A stretch of 38,645 nucleotides of DNA from Myxococcaceae bacterium (GTDB lineage Bacteria; Myxococcota_A; Polyangia; Polyangiales; Ga0077539): contig SCUS01000103.1 in NCBI GenBank assembly GCA_004297725.1, forward strand, positions 1 to 38,645. The letters are read 5' to 3'. Of the stretch, positions 31,149-38,645 are shown piece by piece. Both the position numbers and the translations under genes were made by a program. Position 1 is the first letter of the stretch, and each line of letters starts with the position of its first letter. The notes beneath the pieces are model-generated. The model ran no database searches. It was given only the letters and a program-made list of their open reading frames with translations, and was not told where the DNA came from.

Positions 31149-32883
31149 ACGCCGGACCGCGCCCGCTGGGCACGTCGTCGGTGTTGCCACGCGCCGTGCA
31201 GGGCTCGTCCTCGCTCCACATGCGCCAGTCGGCGCCGCGGCCCATCGTCGCGGCGTGCTCGCGCCACCGGCGGTAGCCGTCGCTGGTCGTCGAGGCGCCC
31301 TCCGCGCGGAACACCGTCGGCGCCGCGCACATCCCCGCGGCCGCGTTGCTGCGCTGCTCGGTCGCCGCGTAGTCGAGGATCACCTCGGCCATCGCCGCGG
31401 TGCTGCTGTTCCAGCAGCAGGTGCGGGAGCGGTCGTAGGTGAGCTCGCCGAAGACCCAGTCTTCCAGCAGGCGGTGGGTGCCGTCGGTCTGCGCCCGGGA
31501 GCGGCCGGCCTCCTCCTCGATGCGATAGAGGTCCTCGAAGGCGTCTTCGCGGCGGGCCCGCGCCGAGCAGCTCGCGGGGTACATCCGCAGGTGCTGGCGG
31601 GCCGAGCGGATCTGCCCGAGCGCCGCGTTGCGCCGGTCTTCCAGGCTGGGCACCACCAGGAGCTCTCCGAAGCGCGTGGGCCTCGCCGAGATGCTCGCGA
31701 GGTCGGCCTCGTCGATGGCCTCGTCGCGGTCGCGGGTGGACACCTCGTTCATCCACTGGCCGTCGCGCAGGGCCGCGGTGCGCCACCGACGGAGCCCGCC
31801 GCCCAGCGCCGCGTAGGCCACGCCCTCGGAGGTCTGCCCCTCGCCGCCCGTGTACGCGAGGGTGAAGTACCGCCGGGCGCTCGCGGGCTCGTCCCACACC
31901 GGCTGCCGACGCGGCATCGAGCCGGAGATCACGTCCACCGCGAAGCGGCCGGTCATGGGCTCGCTCACCCGCACCACGGGGATGGTGTGCCCGATGCCCG
32001 TGCGCTGCCAGCGCTCGAGCAGCACGTCGCCGGGCGAGACCGCCTCCGGGCGCACATGGAACATGTTGGCCCCGTCGGCGAGGTTGGCGCTCCCGAAGTA
32101 GAGCAGCACCAGGCGCATGAAGTACCCGACGCGCTTGTTGAGGAACATCTCGTCGAAGTAGGCGCCCGCCCCCGGCGCTCGGCCGCCCGTCGAGGGGAGC
32201 CACGACACCGTGTCGTCGTCGCCGAGGTGGTAGTTCCGGAGCGTGGCGTCCTTCGGCCACGCGGCGCCGGCGCGCCAGGTGGTCTCGTGGTCGCGGTACT
32301 GGCTGCGGAAGAGCGGGAAGCGGGCGACGCGCTGGCCCGTGCGGTTCACGAAGCCGAAGTGGCCGGCGTAGAGCACCTGGCGCCCCTGGGAGTCCCAGCC
32401 CTGGAGGAAGAACGGCAGGTGGTAGAAGCTCGCGAAGGAGACGCGGAGGAAGACCGCCACCTCGGCGCACTCCAGCGTCGGAGCGCCGATCACCCGGTCG
32501 CCGTAGGGCGTCGGCACCTGGATCGTGTGGCCGTAGCCCCCCTCGCGCGCCACGCGGCGGAAGGCGTTGAGCCAGCGCTCGTACTTCTGCTCCCAGTCGA
32601 GCCCGGAGCCCGCGGGCCACGCGACGCCCGCGGCGCGCGCGGCGACGGTGTCCGTGTCGCTCCATCGGTTGGTGACCGACCACACCTCCGTCGAGGCCCC
32701 CGCGGCGACGCGCGGACCGCCCTGCTGGATGCGCACCTCGTCGGGCAGCACCGTGAGCGTCCCGTCGAGGCCCGTCTCCGCGGCCGCCTCGTCGAAGGCC
32801 GACGGCGGATCCGCCGCGCACCCCAGCGCCGACAGCACGACCGCCGCGGTCCAGACCCTGTAACCAACGCTCGTTCGTGCCAT
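31135..32883 (-). CDS. Lipoprotein with NlpC/P60-like cysteine-peptidase features
   Basis: The protein is 582 aa from ATG 32883. The signal WTAAVVLSALGCAAD gives lipobox Cys22. The middle carries a plausible papain-like (NlpC/P60) layout: a cysteine at the start of a helix in LECAEVAVFLRVSF (Cys139), then PGDVLLERWQRTGIGHTIPV with His299, matching the usual GDxx...xGHxxIV arrangement. The Cys-His spacing of 160 residues is longer than usual, because a strand-rich insertion lies between. It would act in the periplasm or at the outer membrane, perhaps on peptidoglycan. The C-terminal region has paired cysteines (TCCWNSS) and no clear domain. Catalytic identity is inference. It is downstream of the phosphatase by 58 nt. 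Confidence 0.72.
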   Translation of the reverse strand: MARTSVGYRVWTAAVVLSALGCAADPPSAFDEAAAETGLDGTLTVLPDEVRIQQGGPRVAAGASTEVWSVTNRWSDTDTVAARAAGVAWPAGSGLDWEQKYERWLNAFRRVAREGGYGHTIQVPTPYGDRVIGAPTLECAEVAVFLRVSFASFYHLPFFLQGWDSQGRQVLYAGHFGFVNRTGQRVARFPLFRSQYRDHETTWRAGAAWPKDATLRNYHLGDDDTVSWLPSTGGRAPGAGAYFDEMFLNKRVGYFMRLVLLYFGSANLADGANMFHVRPEAVSPGDVLLERWQRTGIGHTIPVVRVSEPMTGRFAVDVISGSMPRRQPVWDEPASARRYFTLAYTGGEGQTSEGVAYAALGGGLRRWRTAALRDGQWMNEVSTRDRDEAIDEADLASISARPTRFGELLVVPSLEDRRNAALGQIRSARQHLRMYPASCSARARREDAFEDLYRIEEEAGRSRAQTDGTHRLLEDWVFGELTYDRSRTCCWNSSTAAMAEVILDYAATEQRSNAAAGMCAAPTVFRAEGASTTSDGYRRWREHAATMGRGADWRMWSEDEPCTARGNTDDVPSGRGPAFTCR

Positions 32884-32890
32884 CGTGGGA

Positions 32891-32902
32891 GCGGTATACC
32901 GC
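32891..32902 (-). promoter_or_regulatory. Perfect 12-bp palindrome at the lipoprotein start
   Basis: GCGGTATACCGC lies 7 nt upstream of the ATG at 32883 of the NlpC/P60-like lipoprotein gene. Perfect symmetry and location over the translation-start region suggest an operator or a leader hairpin masking initiation. It may also be chance. Confidence 0.3.
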
Positions 32903-32941
32903 CGCGCGCTCCCCGTAAGAAGTACCCCCCCCGCGCGTACG

Positions 32942-33712
32942 CTACGGCGCCCCGCTCCGCCTCTCCACGAAGCCCTCCAGCGCCGTGAGCTGCTCGCCCT
33001 TCACGCTCACCGAGGGCCTCGCCGCGGACACCATCGCGAGGGCCTCCGCGGCGTCCTTCGCCCGCCCGAGGGCGATGAGCACCGCCGCCGCCAGCGTCGC
33101 GCTTCGCCCCCGCCCGAAGGCGCAGTGCACGTACACCGACGCGCCCGAGGCGACCTTCGCGGCCGTCCATCGCACGGCCTCGTCGAAGACCGCCGCCGGG
33201 GGGGCGCCACGGTCCAGGGTCGGGACCCCGTAGCGCTCGAAGGGAGCCCTCGCGAAGGGCGCCGCCGTGGGCAGCTCGCTGGTCAGGTCGATCACCACGG
33301 TGACCCCGCGCGAGCGCAGCGCCTCGACCTCCCACGGAAACAGCCGAGGGCCCAGGAAGAGCCCCGGGGTCACCTGGTCGACCACCGTGGCGCGGCGCCA
33401 CCAGCGGGCGCCCGCGAAGACCACGTAGCTGACCACCCGGAAGGGCCAGAACAGGGGCTGCAGCCACGGCTGGCGCTGGCCCTTGAGGAGCGGCCCGGGG
33501 TCGCCCCCGCGGGCGGCGTCGAGGTAGAGCGCGCACACCGCGAGCAGCGAGAGCGCCGCCCACAAGGCGACGGCGCCCACGAGGGTCAGCGCGAAGATAC
33601 CCTGGAGGGTAAAGGAGAGCGCGACCAGGAAGGCCGCGACGTCGACGAGGAGGAGCAGCGCCACCCACCGCAGGAGGCTAGAGGACCAGGGCCTCGCCGC
33701 GGTGGGGCGCAT
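32942..33712 (-). CDS. Membrane-anchored tyrosine/dual-specificity phosphatase
   Basis: The protein is 256 aa from ATG 33712. Two membrane segments fill about 14-36 and 40-64 (RWVALLLLVDVAAFLVALSF, FALTLVGAVALWAALSLLAV). A phosphatase domain follows (about 115-250) with the signature VHCAFGRGRSAT (HC-x5-R: Cys197, Arg203) and a candidate general acid Asp167 (TLDRGAPP). It is of the small DSP/MTMR-like cysteine-phosphatase class with an N-terminal membrane anchor, so it acts at the inner face of the inner membrane. The target (protein or lipid-linked phosphate) is unknown. It starts 17 nt after the tsf stop, so it is probably translated from the rpsB-tsf transcript. Confidence 0.85.
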   Translation of the reverse strand: MRPTAARPWSSSLLRWVALLLLVDVAAFLVALSFTLQGIFALTLVGAVALWAALSLLAVCALYLDAARGGDPGPLLKGQRQPWLQPLFWPFRVVSYVVFAGARWWRRATVVDQVTPGLFLGPRLFPWEVEALRSRGVTVVIDLTSELPTAAPFARAPFERYGVPTLDRGAPPAAVFDEAVRWTAAKVASGASVYVHCAFGRGRSATLAAAVLIALGRAKDAAEALAMVSAARPSVSVKGEQLTALEGFVERRSGAP

Positions 33713-33729
33713 CGGAGGGAGGAGCGGGA

Positions 33730-34842
33730 TCAGGCCTTGGCGCTGGCGGCCGCCATCTCGGCGACCTCCGTCGCGAAGTCCTTGGCGGCGGCCTTCTCGA
33801 TGCCTTCGCCGACCTCGAAGCGAACGAAGCGGACGATCTTCGTCCCGGCCACTTCCTTCGCGACGTTCGCCATCACCTTGCTGATCGGGGTGTTGTTCTC
33901 CTTCACGGAGTTCTGGTCGAGCAGCACGATCTCCGTGAGCCACTTGGCGACCTTGCCGTCGAGGATCTTCTCCTTCGCGGCGGGGGCGCGGCCCTTGGCC
34001 TTCTCGGCGGCCTTCTTGAAGCCCTCGAGGGTGGCGCGGTCCTTCTCGGACTTCTCCAGGTGGGCCTTCACCTCGGCGTCCATGTCGCCGAGCGCGCGGC
34101 CCTCCTCGGCGGCCACCTCGGTGATGATCGCCTGGATGCGCGCGAGGAAGTCCACCGGCGCGGCGACGGCCTCGGCGTCCTCCTTGTCCATCAGCGCGGA
34201 GAAGATCTCGCGCTGCTTGGCGATGTCGGCCGCCGGCACGTCCGCGCGGTCGAGGTACTTCGGGTTCATCGACGCCACCTGCAGGCAGATGTCGTCAGCG
34301 AACTCGATGACCTTGGCGTTCTTCGGGTCGGAGCTGGCGATCTCCGCGAGCACCGCGATGCGGTCGTTGGAGTGCACGTAGGTGTGCAGGTGCGAGCCCG
34401 CGCCGCCCTCGATGACCGCCACGCGGCGGACGTCGTGCTTCTCGCCCGAGCGAACCGTGAGGCCCTCGATGCGGTCCTTGAAGGTCATGCCCGAGAACGC
34501 GATGGCCTCGAGCGCCGCCTTGTCGGCGGGCTTGTGCTCGAGGGCGGCGTGCGACAGGTCGCGCAGCGCGGCCTTGAACTCCTCGCCGCGGGCCACGAAG
34601 TCGGTCTGGCAGTTGAGCTCGACGACCACGCCCACGTGGCCGTTGACGCGCGCCGTGACGGAGCCCTCCGCGGCGACCTTGCCCGCGGCCTTGTCGCCCT
34701 TCGCCTTGCCCATCTTCTGGAGGATCTCCACGGCCTTCGCCATGTCCCCCTCGGCCTGCACGAGCGCGTTCTTGCAGTCCGACATGCCGGACTGGGTGCG
34801 CTCACGGAGTTCCTTGACCATCGCTGCGGTGATTGCGGCCAT
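33730..34842 (-). CDS. tsf: Elongation factor Ts
   Basis: The protein is 370 aa from ATG 34842, with AAAGAGG just upstream. The N-terminal domain starts MAAITAAMVKELRERTQSGM and continues DCKNALVQAEGDMAKAVEIL, the EF-Ts UBA-like region. The core has NCQTDFVARGEEF, and the C-terminal part has the dimerisation and EF-Tu contact segments. EF-Ts exchanges GDP on EF-Tu. It is longer than the roughly 283-aa E. coli protein because of an extra helical region about residues 195-290. It follows rpsB in the usual rpsB-tsf order. Confidence 0.97.
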   Translation of the reverse strand: MAAITAAMVKELRERTQSGMSDCKNALVQAEGDMAKAVEILQKMGKAKGDKAAGKVAAEGSVTARVNGHVGVVVELNCQTDFVARGEEFKAALRDLSHAALEHKPADKAALEAIAFSGMTFKDRIEGLTVRSGEKHDVRRVAVIEGGAGSHLHTYVHSNDRIAVLAEIASSDPKNAKVIEFADDICLQVASMNPKYLDRADVPAADIAKQREIFSALMDKEDAEAVAAPVDFLARIQAIITEVAAEEGRALGDMDAEVKAHLEKSEKDRATLEGFKKAAEKAKGRAPAAKEKILDGKVAKWLTEIVLLDQNSVKENNTPISKVMANVAKEVAGTKIVRFVRFEVGEGIEKAAAKDFATEVAEMAAASAKA

Positions 34843-35019
34843 CGATTCGCCTCTTTGAGTCTTTGCTGGGATTTCTGGGCCCGCGCACATCAGCCCGTCT
34901 TTACGGGCTCCGGTGAGCGGAACGAATACAGGTGAGGTGTAAAGTCAGGGGCGGAGACGGCCACCCGGGGGCGACTCGCGCGCTCCGGGTGGCCAACGGT
35001 CACCGCGAGAAGGCGCGGA
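34843..35019 (-). other. rpsB-tsf intergenic region
   Basis: This 177-nt space holds two hairpins. One has a 10-bp perfect stem (34959-34968 with 34985-34994, GGCCACCCGG/CCGGGTGGCC). A smaller one (about 34888-34905, AGCCCGT/ACGGGCT) lies nearer tsf. Neither is followed by a T run on the transcribed strand. They could partly terminate or process the rpsB-tsf message. Confidence 0.5.
34959..34994 (-). terminator. Strong hairpin between rpsB and tsf
   Basis: A 10-bp perfect stem with a 16-nt loop starts 25 nt beyond the rpsB stop (minus strand). Without a T run it is more likely an attenuation or RNA-processing structure than a full intrinsic terminator. Confidence 0.4.
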
Positions 35020-36069
<1,050 letters not shown>

Positions 36070-36457
36070 GGTCTGAAAACTCCTCAAGGCATTTGGGTTG
36101 GTGCCTCCCTGCCCGACCGCTGCGCGAGACCCGGGATTCTCCGGGCACCCGTTCACGCATCGCCGTGGAGCCTTGATCCCCCTCTGAGATGAGAGAGGGT
36201 AAAGAGCGCCACGCCATCGGGAGGTGTGGATTCTCGCGGGCGGACAACATCGCCCGACACGCGAGGGCGCGGTTGATACCACCGCCCCTCGGGGCGTTCA
36301 AGCCCACCACCGCCTCACCGTCGATCAGACCGCCCTTCGGTCGAGCTGGAGCGCGGCAAAGGAGCCGCGAGGGCCTCGGAGACGTCGGCCCGACGCGTGC
36401 AATGGGCTGCTCCCACGAAGCGAGCCGTTACTCGTTGGAGAAGGGATCTGCAGCGCC
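36070..36457. promoter_or_regulatory. Divergent regulatory region of rpsB and the sigma-factor gene
   Basis: A 388-nt stretch without a gene. On the rpsB side are two leader hairpins: CCCGG-N6-CCGGG (36130-36145) and CCCTCT-N8-AGAGGG (36180-36199). These are placed as S2 autoregulatory leader structures would be, by analogy with other bacteria. On the sigma side a TTGATA (36273-36278) is a possible -35 element, and a dyad CGCCCC-TC-GGGGCG lies at 36283-36296. A GGAGAAGGGA precedes the sigma start. No CIRCE element and no tRNA fold were found. Confidence 0.45.
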
Positions 36458-37309
36458 ATGACACACGACAACGATCAGGCACTCGAGAGGTACATCGCGT
36501 GCGTCAAAGACCTCCCCACCCTATCGCGGGAGGCCGAGCACGATCTCGCCGTGAAGGTGCGAGACCATGACGACGCGGCGGCCTCCGAGGCCCTCGTCTG
36601 CGCCAACCTCCGCTACGTGGTGGCGATCGCGATCTCGTATCGCCGCTACGACGTCCGCCTGGCCGACCTCATCGCCGAGGGCAGCGTGGGGCTGCTCACC
36701 GCGGTGAAGAAGTTCGACCCCGAGAAGGGCACGCGCTTCGTCACCTACGCGGCCTTCTGGATCCGCGCGTACATCCTCAACGCGGTGATCCGGGCGTGGT
36801 CGCTGGTGGGCTCCGGCAGCGGCCCGCTGCGCTCGAAGATGTTCTTCCGGCTGCGCCGCGAGCGGGCCCGCATGGCCTCGATGAGCTCCGGCGAGGAGGA
36901 GGCCCTCGACACCCTCGCGGCACAAATGCACACGACCCGCGATCGTGTGGCGGAGATGCTACAGCGCCTCGACGTGCGCGACGTCTCCCTCGACGCCCCG
37001 CTGCACGAGGACGGAAAGACCACCGGCCTCGAGCTGCTCGAAGACCACAGCGCCCCGCAGGACGAGGTCTACGACGCGAGGGTTCGCGCCAACCTGGTCG
37101 ACGGCCGGGTGCGCGCCGCGGTGTGCACCCTCGACGCCCGCGAGCGCTTCATCGTCGAGCAGCGGATGATGGCCGACGAGGAGCTCTCCCTCGCGGAGCT
37201 CGGCCGCCGGCTGGGCGTCTCCCGGGAGCGCACCCGCCAGCTCGAGGCGCGCGCCCGCAAGAAGCTCCAGCGCACCCTCGCCGATCTTCAGCCCGCGCTC
37301 GCGAGCTGA
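36458..37309 (+). CDS. RNA polymerase sigma factor, sigma-32 (RpoH)-like
   Basis: The protein is 283 aa from ATG 36458. Region 1.2/2 is clear: EALVCANLRYVVAIAISYRR, DLIAEGSVGLLTAVKKFDPE, then GTRFVTYAAFWIRAYILNAV. Directly after region 2.4 it has RSKMFFRLRRER, which corresponds to the RpoH box (QRKLFFNLR in E. coli), the main reason for calling it sigma-32-like. Region 4 ends with LSLAELGRRLGVSRERTRQL and a basic helix KKLQRTL. The long non-essential region of sigma-70 is absent. It likely controls heat or developmental stress genes; myxobacteria have several sigma-32-like factors, so the specific one is not assigned. It is divergent from rpsB and convergent with yaeQ (15-nt gap). Confidence 0.92.
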   Translation: MTHDNDQALERYIACVKDLPTLSREAEHDLAVKVRDHDDAAASEALVCANLRYVVAIAISYRRYDVRLADLIAEGSVGLLTAVKKFDPEKGTRFVTYAAFWIRAYILNAVIRAWSLVGSGSGPLRSKMFFRLRRERARMASMSSGEEEALDTLAAQMHTTRDRVAEMLQRLDVRDVSLDAPLHEDGKTTGLELLEDHSAPQDEVYDARVRANLVDGRVRAAVCTLDARERFIVEQRMMADEELSLAELGRRLGVSRERTRQLEARARKKLQRTLADLQPALAS

Positions 37310-37324
37310 CCGCAACCCCCACCC

Positions 37325-37879
37325 TCAATCCGCGGCGTCGACCAGCGAGCAGCGGGTGAGGGTCCCCTCCAGGGTCTTGTCTCCGAGGGTGGCGTAGAGC
37401 GCCCCGTCGGTGCGGAGCAGCCCCAGCTTCGTGTGGCGATCGACCTTCGCCTCCAGCGCATCCAGGAAGCTCCCCTCCACCCGCCACACGGCGATGTCCT
37501 CCACCCGATGGATCGCCCTCGACCCGGCCTCGCGGCGCAGCAGCCCGAGGTCGGTGTGGGTGTAGAGGGCCACGCGAGGCGCGGCCTTGGCGGCCTTGTG
37601 GAGGCGCTCGGCGGAGGGGGCGCCGATGTCGATCCAGGCGAGGAGCAGGCCCGTGAGGTCGCGGATGGCGATGGGGGGCTCGTCGTCCGAGGAGAGGCCG
37701 CCCTTGCTGAACGCGATGCCCTCTTCGTACTCGAGGGAGTACGCGAGGGTGCGGGTGAGCATGTAGCGCATCGACTCGGAGGGGTGCCGCGCGACCCGCA
37801 GATCGAGGGTCTCGTAGACGCTGCGGTCGACGTCCGAGAGCTCGATCTGGAAATGGAACATCGTCGCCGTCTGGGCCAT
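37325..37879 (-). CDS. yaeQ: YaeQ family protein
   Basis: The protein is 184 aa, the family length. It starts MAQTATMFHFQIELSDVDRS and shows the YaeQ signature order: LRVARHPSESMRYMLTRTLA, then SKGGLSSDDEPPIAIRDLTG, LLAWIDIGAPSAERLHKAA, and a late VYT/LYT strand (RVALYTHTD). YaeQ has a PD-(D/E)XK-like nuclease fold. It was first noted as suppressing RfaH-related defects in E. coli, but its biochemical role is not firmly known. Cytoplasmic. It lies 35 nt beyond the stop of the HEAT-repeat gene on the same strand. Confidence 0.88.
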   Translation of the reverse strand: MAQTATMFHFQIELSDVDRSVYETLDLRVARHPSESMRYMLTRTLAYSLEYEEGIAFSKGGLSSDDEPPIAIRDLTGLLLAWIDIGAPSAERLHKAAKAAPRVALYTHTDLGLLRREAGSRAIHRVEDIAVWRVEGSFLDALEAKVDRHTKLGLLRTDGALYATLGDKTLEGTLTRCSLVDAAD

Positions 37880-37914
37880 CGTCGGCGCTTGTAGGCCCCT
37901 GGGGGGTTCCGGGT

Positions 37915-38645
37915 CTAGCGCCGCGGTAGCAGAAGGAGGTGATCGACGCGGGCTCGGGCGCTGGGGTTGTCCAACAAGATCACCACAGGGTGTGCGCCAG
38001 CGCTCAGGGGGCCCACTGCCAGCCGTACCTCCTCCCACCCGGGAGAGAGGGTCCAGCGGGCGACGCTTCGGCCGTCGATCAGGAGGGAGGCTCCCACGGC
38101 GTCGCCGGCTCCCTCTCGTCGGGCGCGCAGTATCACCATCGCCTCGCCCGACCAGCGGGTGCGCGCCGTCACCTCGGGGTGCGCGCTCGCGCTGACGCAG
38201 CCGTGCGCCCGCAGCAGGCGCCAGCCGAGGGTGTCCTCGTGGGGCTCGCAGCGCACCCAGTGCACCCCGTCGGCTGTGGCGCCCCGGGCGTCCCATCCCG
38301 CGACATCCTGCCCCACCGCCCCAAGCGCCCCGAGGGACTCGGCGGCGTAGCGCTCGGCGCGCTCCAGCCCGATCGCCTCGATCAGCCATGGAACAGCCCT
38401 TCGATCGCCCAGCATCCCGAGGGCGGCCACGGCGTTGGAGCGCACGTCGTCGGTCGGGTCGGTGCGCCATGTCTCATGGAGCAGTCCGAGGGCGCGGGGG
38501 TCCCGGCCCGCTCCCAGGGCGAGCACCGCCCGGTAGCGCACGTGGTCGTCGGGGAGGCGGGCGACCAGGGCCTCGAAGGCGGCTCCGTCGCGGATGGCTC
38601 CCAGGGCGCGGACGGCGTCGAGGGCGAGGGCCTCGTCGTCGCTCC
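37915..38645 (-). CDS. HEAT-repeat protein, C-terminal part (runs off the window)
   Basis: At least 243 aa are visible and the frame is open to the window edge, so the N terminus is missing. The visible N-terminal part has HEAT/PBS-lyase-type repeats: ALDAVRALGAIRDGAAFEAL, then VRYRAVLALGAGRDPRALGL, VRSNAVAALGMLGDRRAVPW and ERYAAESLGALGAVGQDVA. The last 120 aa form a beta-rich domain (VILRARREGAGDAVGASLLI, HPVVILLDNPSARARVDHLL) resembling a carbohydrate-binding-like sandwich. Location and partners cannot be judged without the N terminus. Confidence 0.82.
   Translation of the reverse strand, partial: SDDEALALDAVRALGAIRDGAAFEALVARLPDDHVRYRAVLALGAGRDPRALGLLHETWRTDPTDDVRSNAVAALGMLGDRRAVPWLIEAIGLERAERYAAESLGALGAVGQDVAGWDARGATADGVHWVRCEPHEDTLGWRLLRAHGCVSASAHPEVTARTRWSGEAMVILRARREGAGDAVGASLLIDGRSVARWTLSPGWEEVRLAVGPLSAGAHPVVILLDNPSARARVDHLLLLPRR

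Noticed and set aside
36230..36310. tRNA-like T-arm word GTTCAAGCCC followed by ACCA
   Set aside because: The flanking bases do not form a T stem, and no D or anticodon arm can be folded.

Overview
The window is 38.6 kb of very GC-rich bacterial DNA with wobble positions almost all G or C. Everything points to a large-genome member of the Myxococcota (myxobacterial type): a eukaryotic-type Ser/Thr kinase, MopE-type and RCC1-type surface lipoproteins, FG-GAP/ASPIC lipoproteins with Ala/Asp/Pro linkers, a hybrid histidine kinase, and several c-di-GMP receptor domains. The order or genus cannot be named from sequence reading alone. About 28 genes are supported. There is no tRNA, rRNA, CRISPR array, prophage or transposase gene.

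Layout. 1-5.2 kb: hybrid sensor kinase and RCC1-repeat lipoprotein (both minus), a small unknown plus-strand gene, then a ParD/ParE-like toxin-antitoxin pair whose toxin is frameshifted; the pair lies between two 72-bp direct repeats. 5.2-9.7 kb: a 1022-aa cysteine-rich lipoprotein with 13 tandem repeats, divergent from a Ser/Thr kinase-PilZ fusion. 9.8-13.4 kb: a helical unknown protein followed by an RqcH/NFACT protein, convergent with a FadL-type outer-membrane channel. 13.4-19.4 kb: a TVP38/DedA-type membrane protein, then a minus-strand run of a PEGA lipoprotein (damaged or unusual 5' end), guaA, an FG-GAP/ASPIC lipoprotein and an unknown protein. A 55-bp perfect inverted repeat separates guaA from the PEGA gene. 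19.4-27.5 kb: an HEXXH protein, a zinc-ribbon membrane protein with two discoidin-like domains, a very large membrane-fused spermidine-synthase homologue, and three lipoproteins. 27.6-31.1 kb: an orphan GspE/PilB-type ATPase with tandem MshEN motifs and a membrane-anchored PilZ protein. 31.1-36.1 kb: an NlpC/P60-like lipoprotein, a membrane-bound tyrosine/dual-specificity phosphatase, tsf and rpsB, all minus. 36.4-38.6 kb: an RpoH-like sigma factor, yaeQ and the end of a HEAT-repeat protein that runs off the window.

How it fits together. The housekeeping core (rpsB-tsf, guaA, rpoH-like sigma, rqcH-like) is translation and stress biology. Around it sit envelope proteins (eight predicted lipoproteins, one FadL channel) and signalling proteins. 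Three separate proteins carry recognisable c-di-GMP-binding signatures: the kinase-PilZ fusion, the ATPase and the PilZ protein. I see no single obvious novel defence or biosynthetic system. The best leads are the repeat-flanked frameshifted toxin-antitoxin cassette, the kinase-PilZ fusion, the orphan c-di-GMP-gated ATPase with its PilZ neighbour, the RGG-like tail on ribosomal protein S2, and the long inverted repeat at guaA. Functions are inferred by reading motifs; no database search was run.
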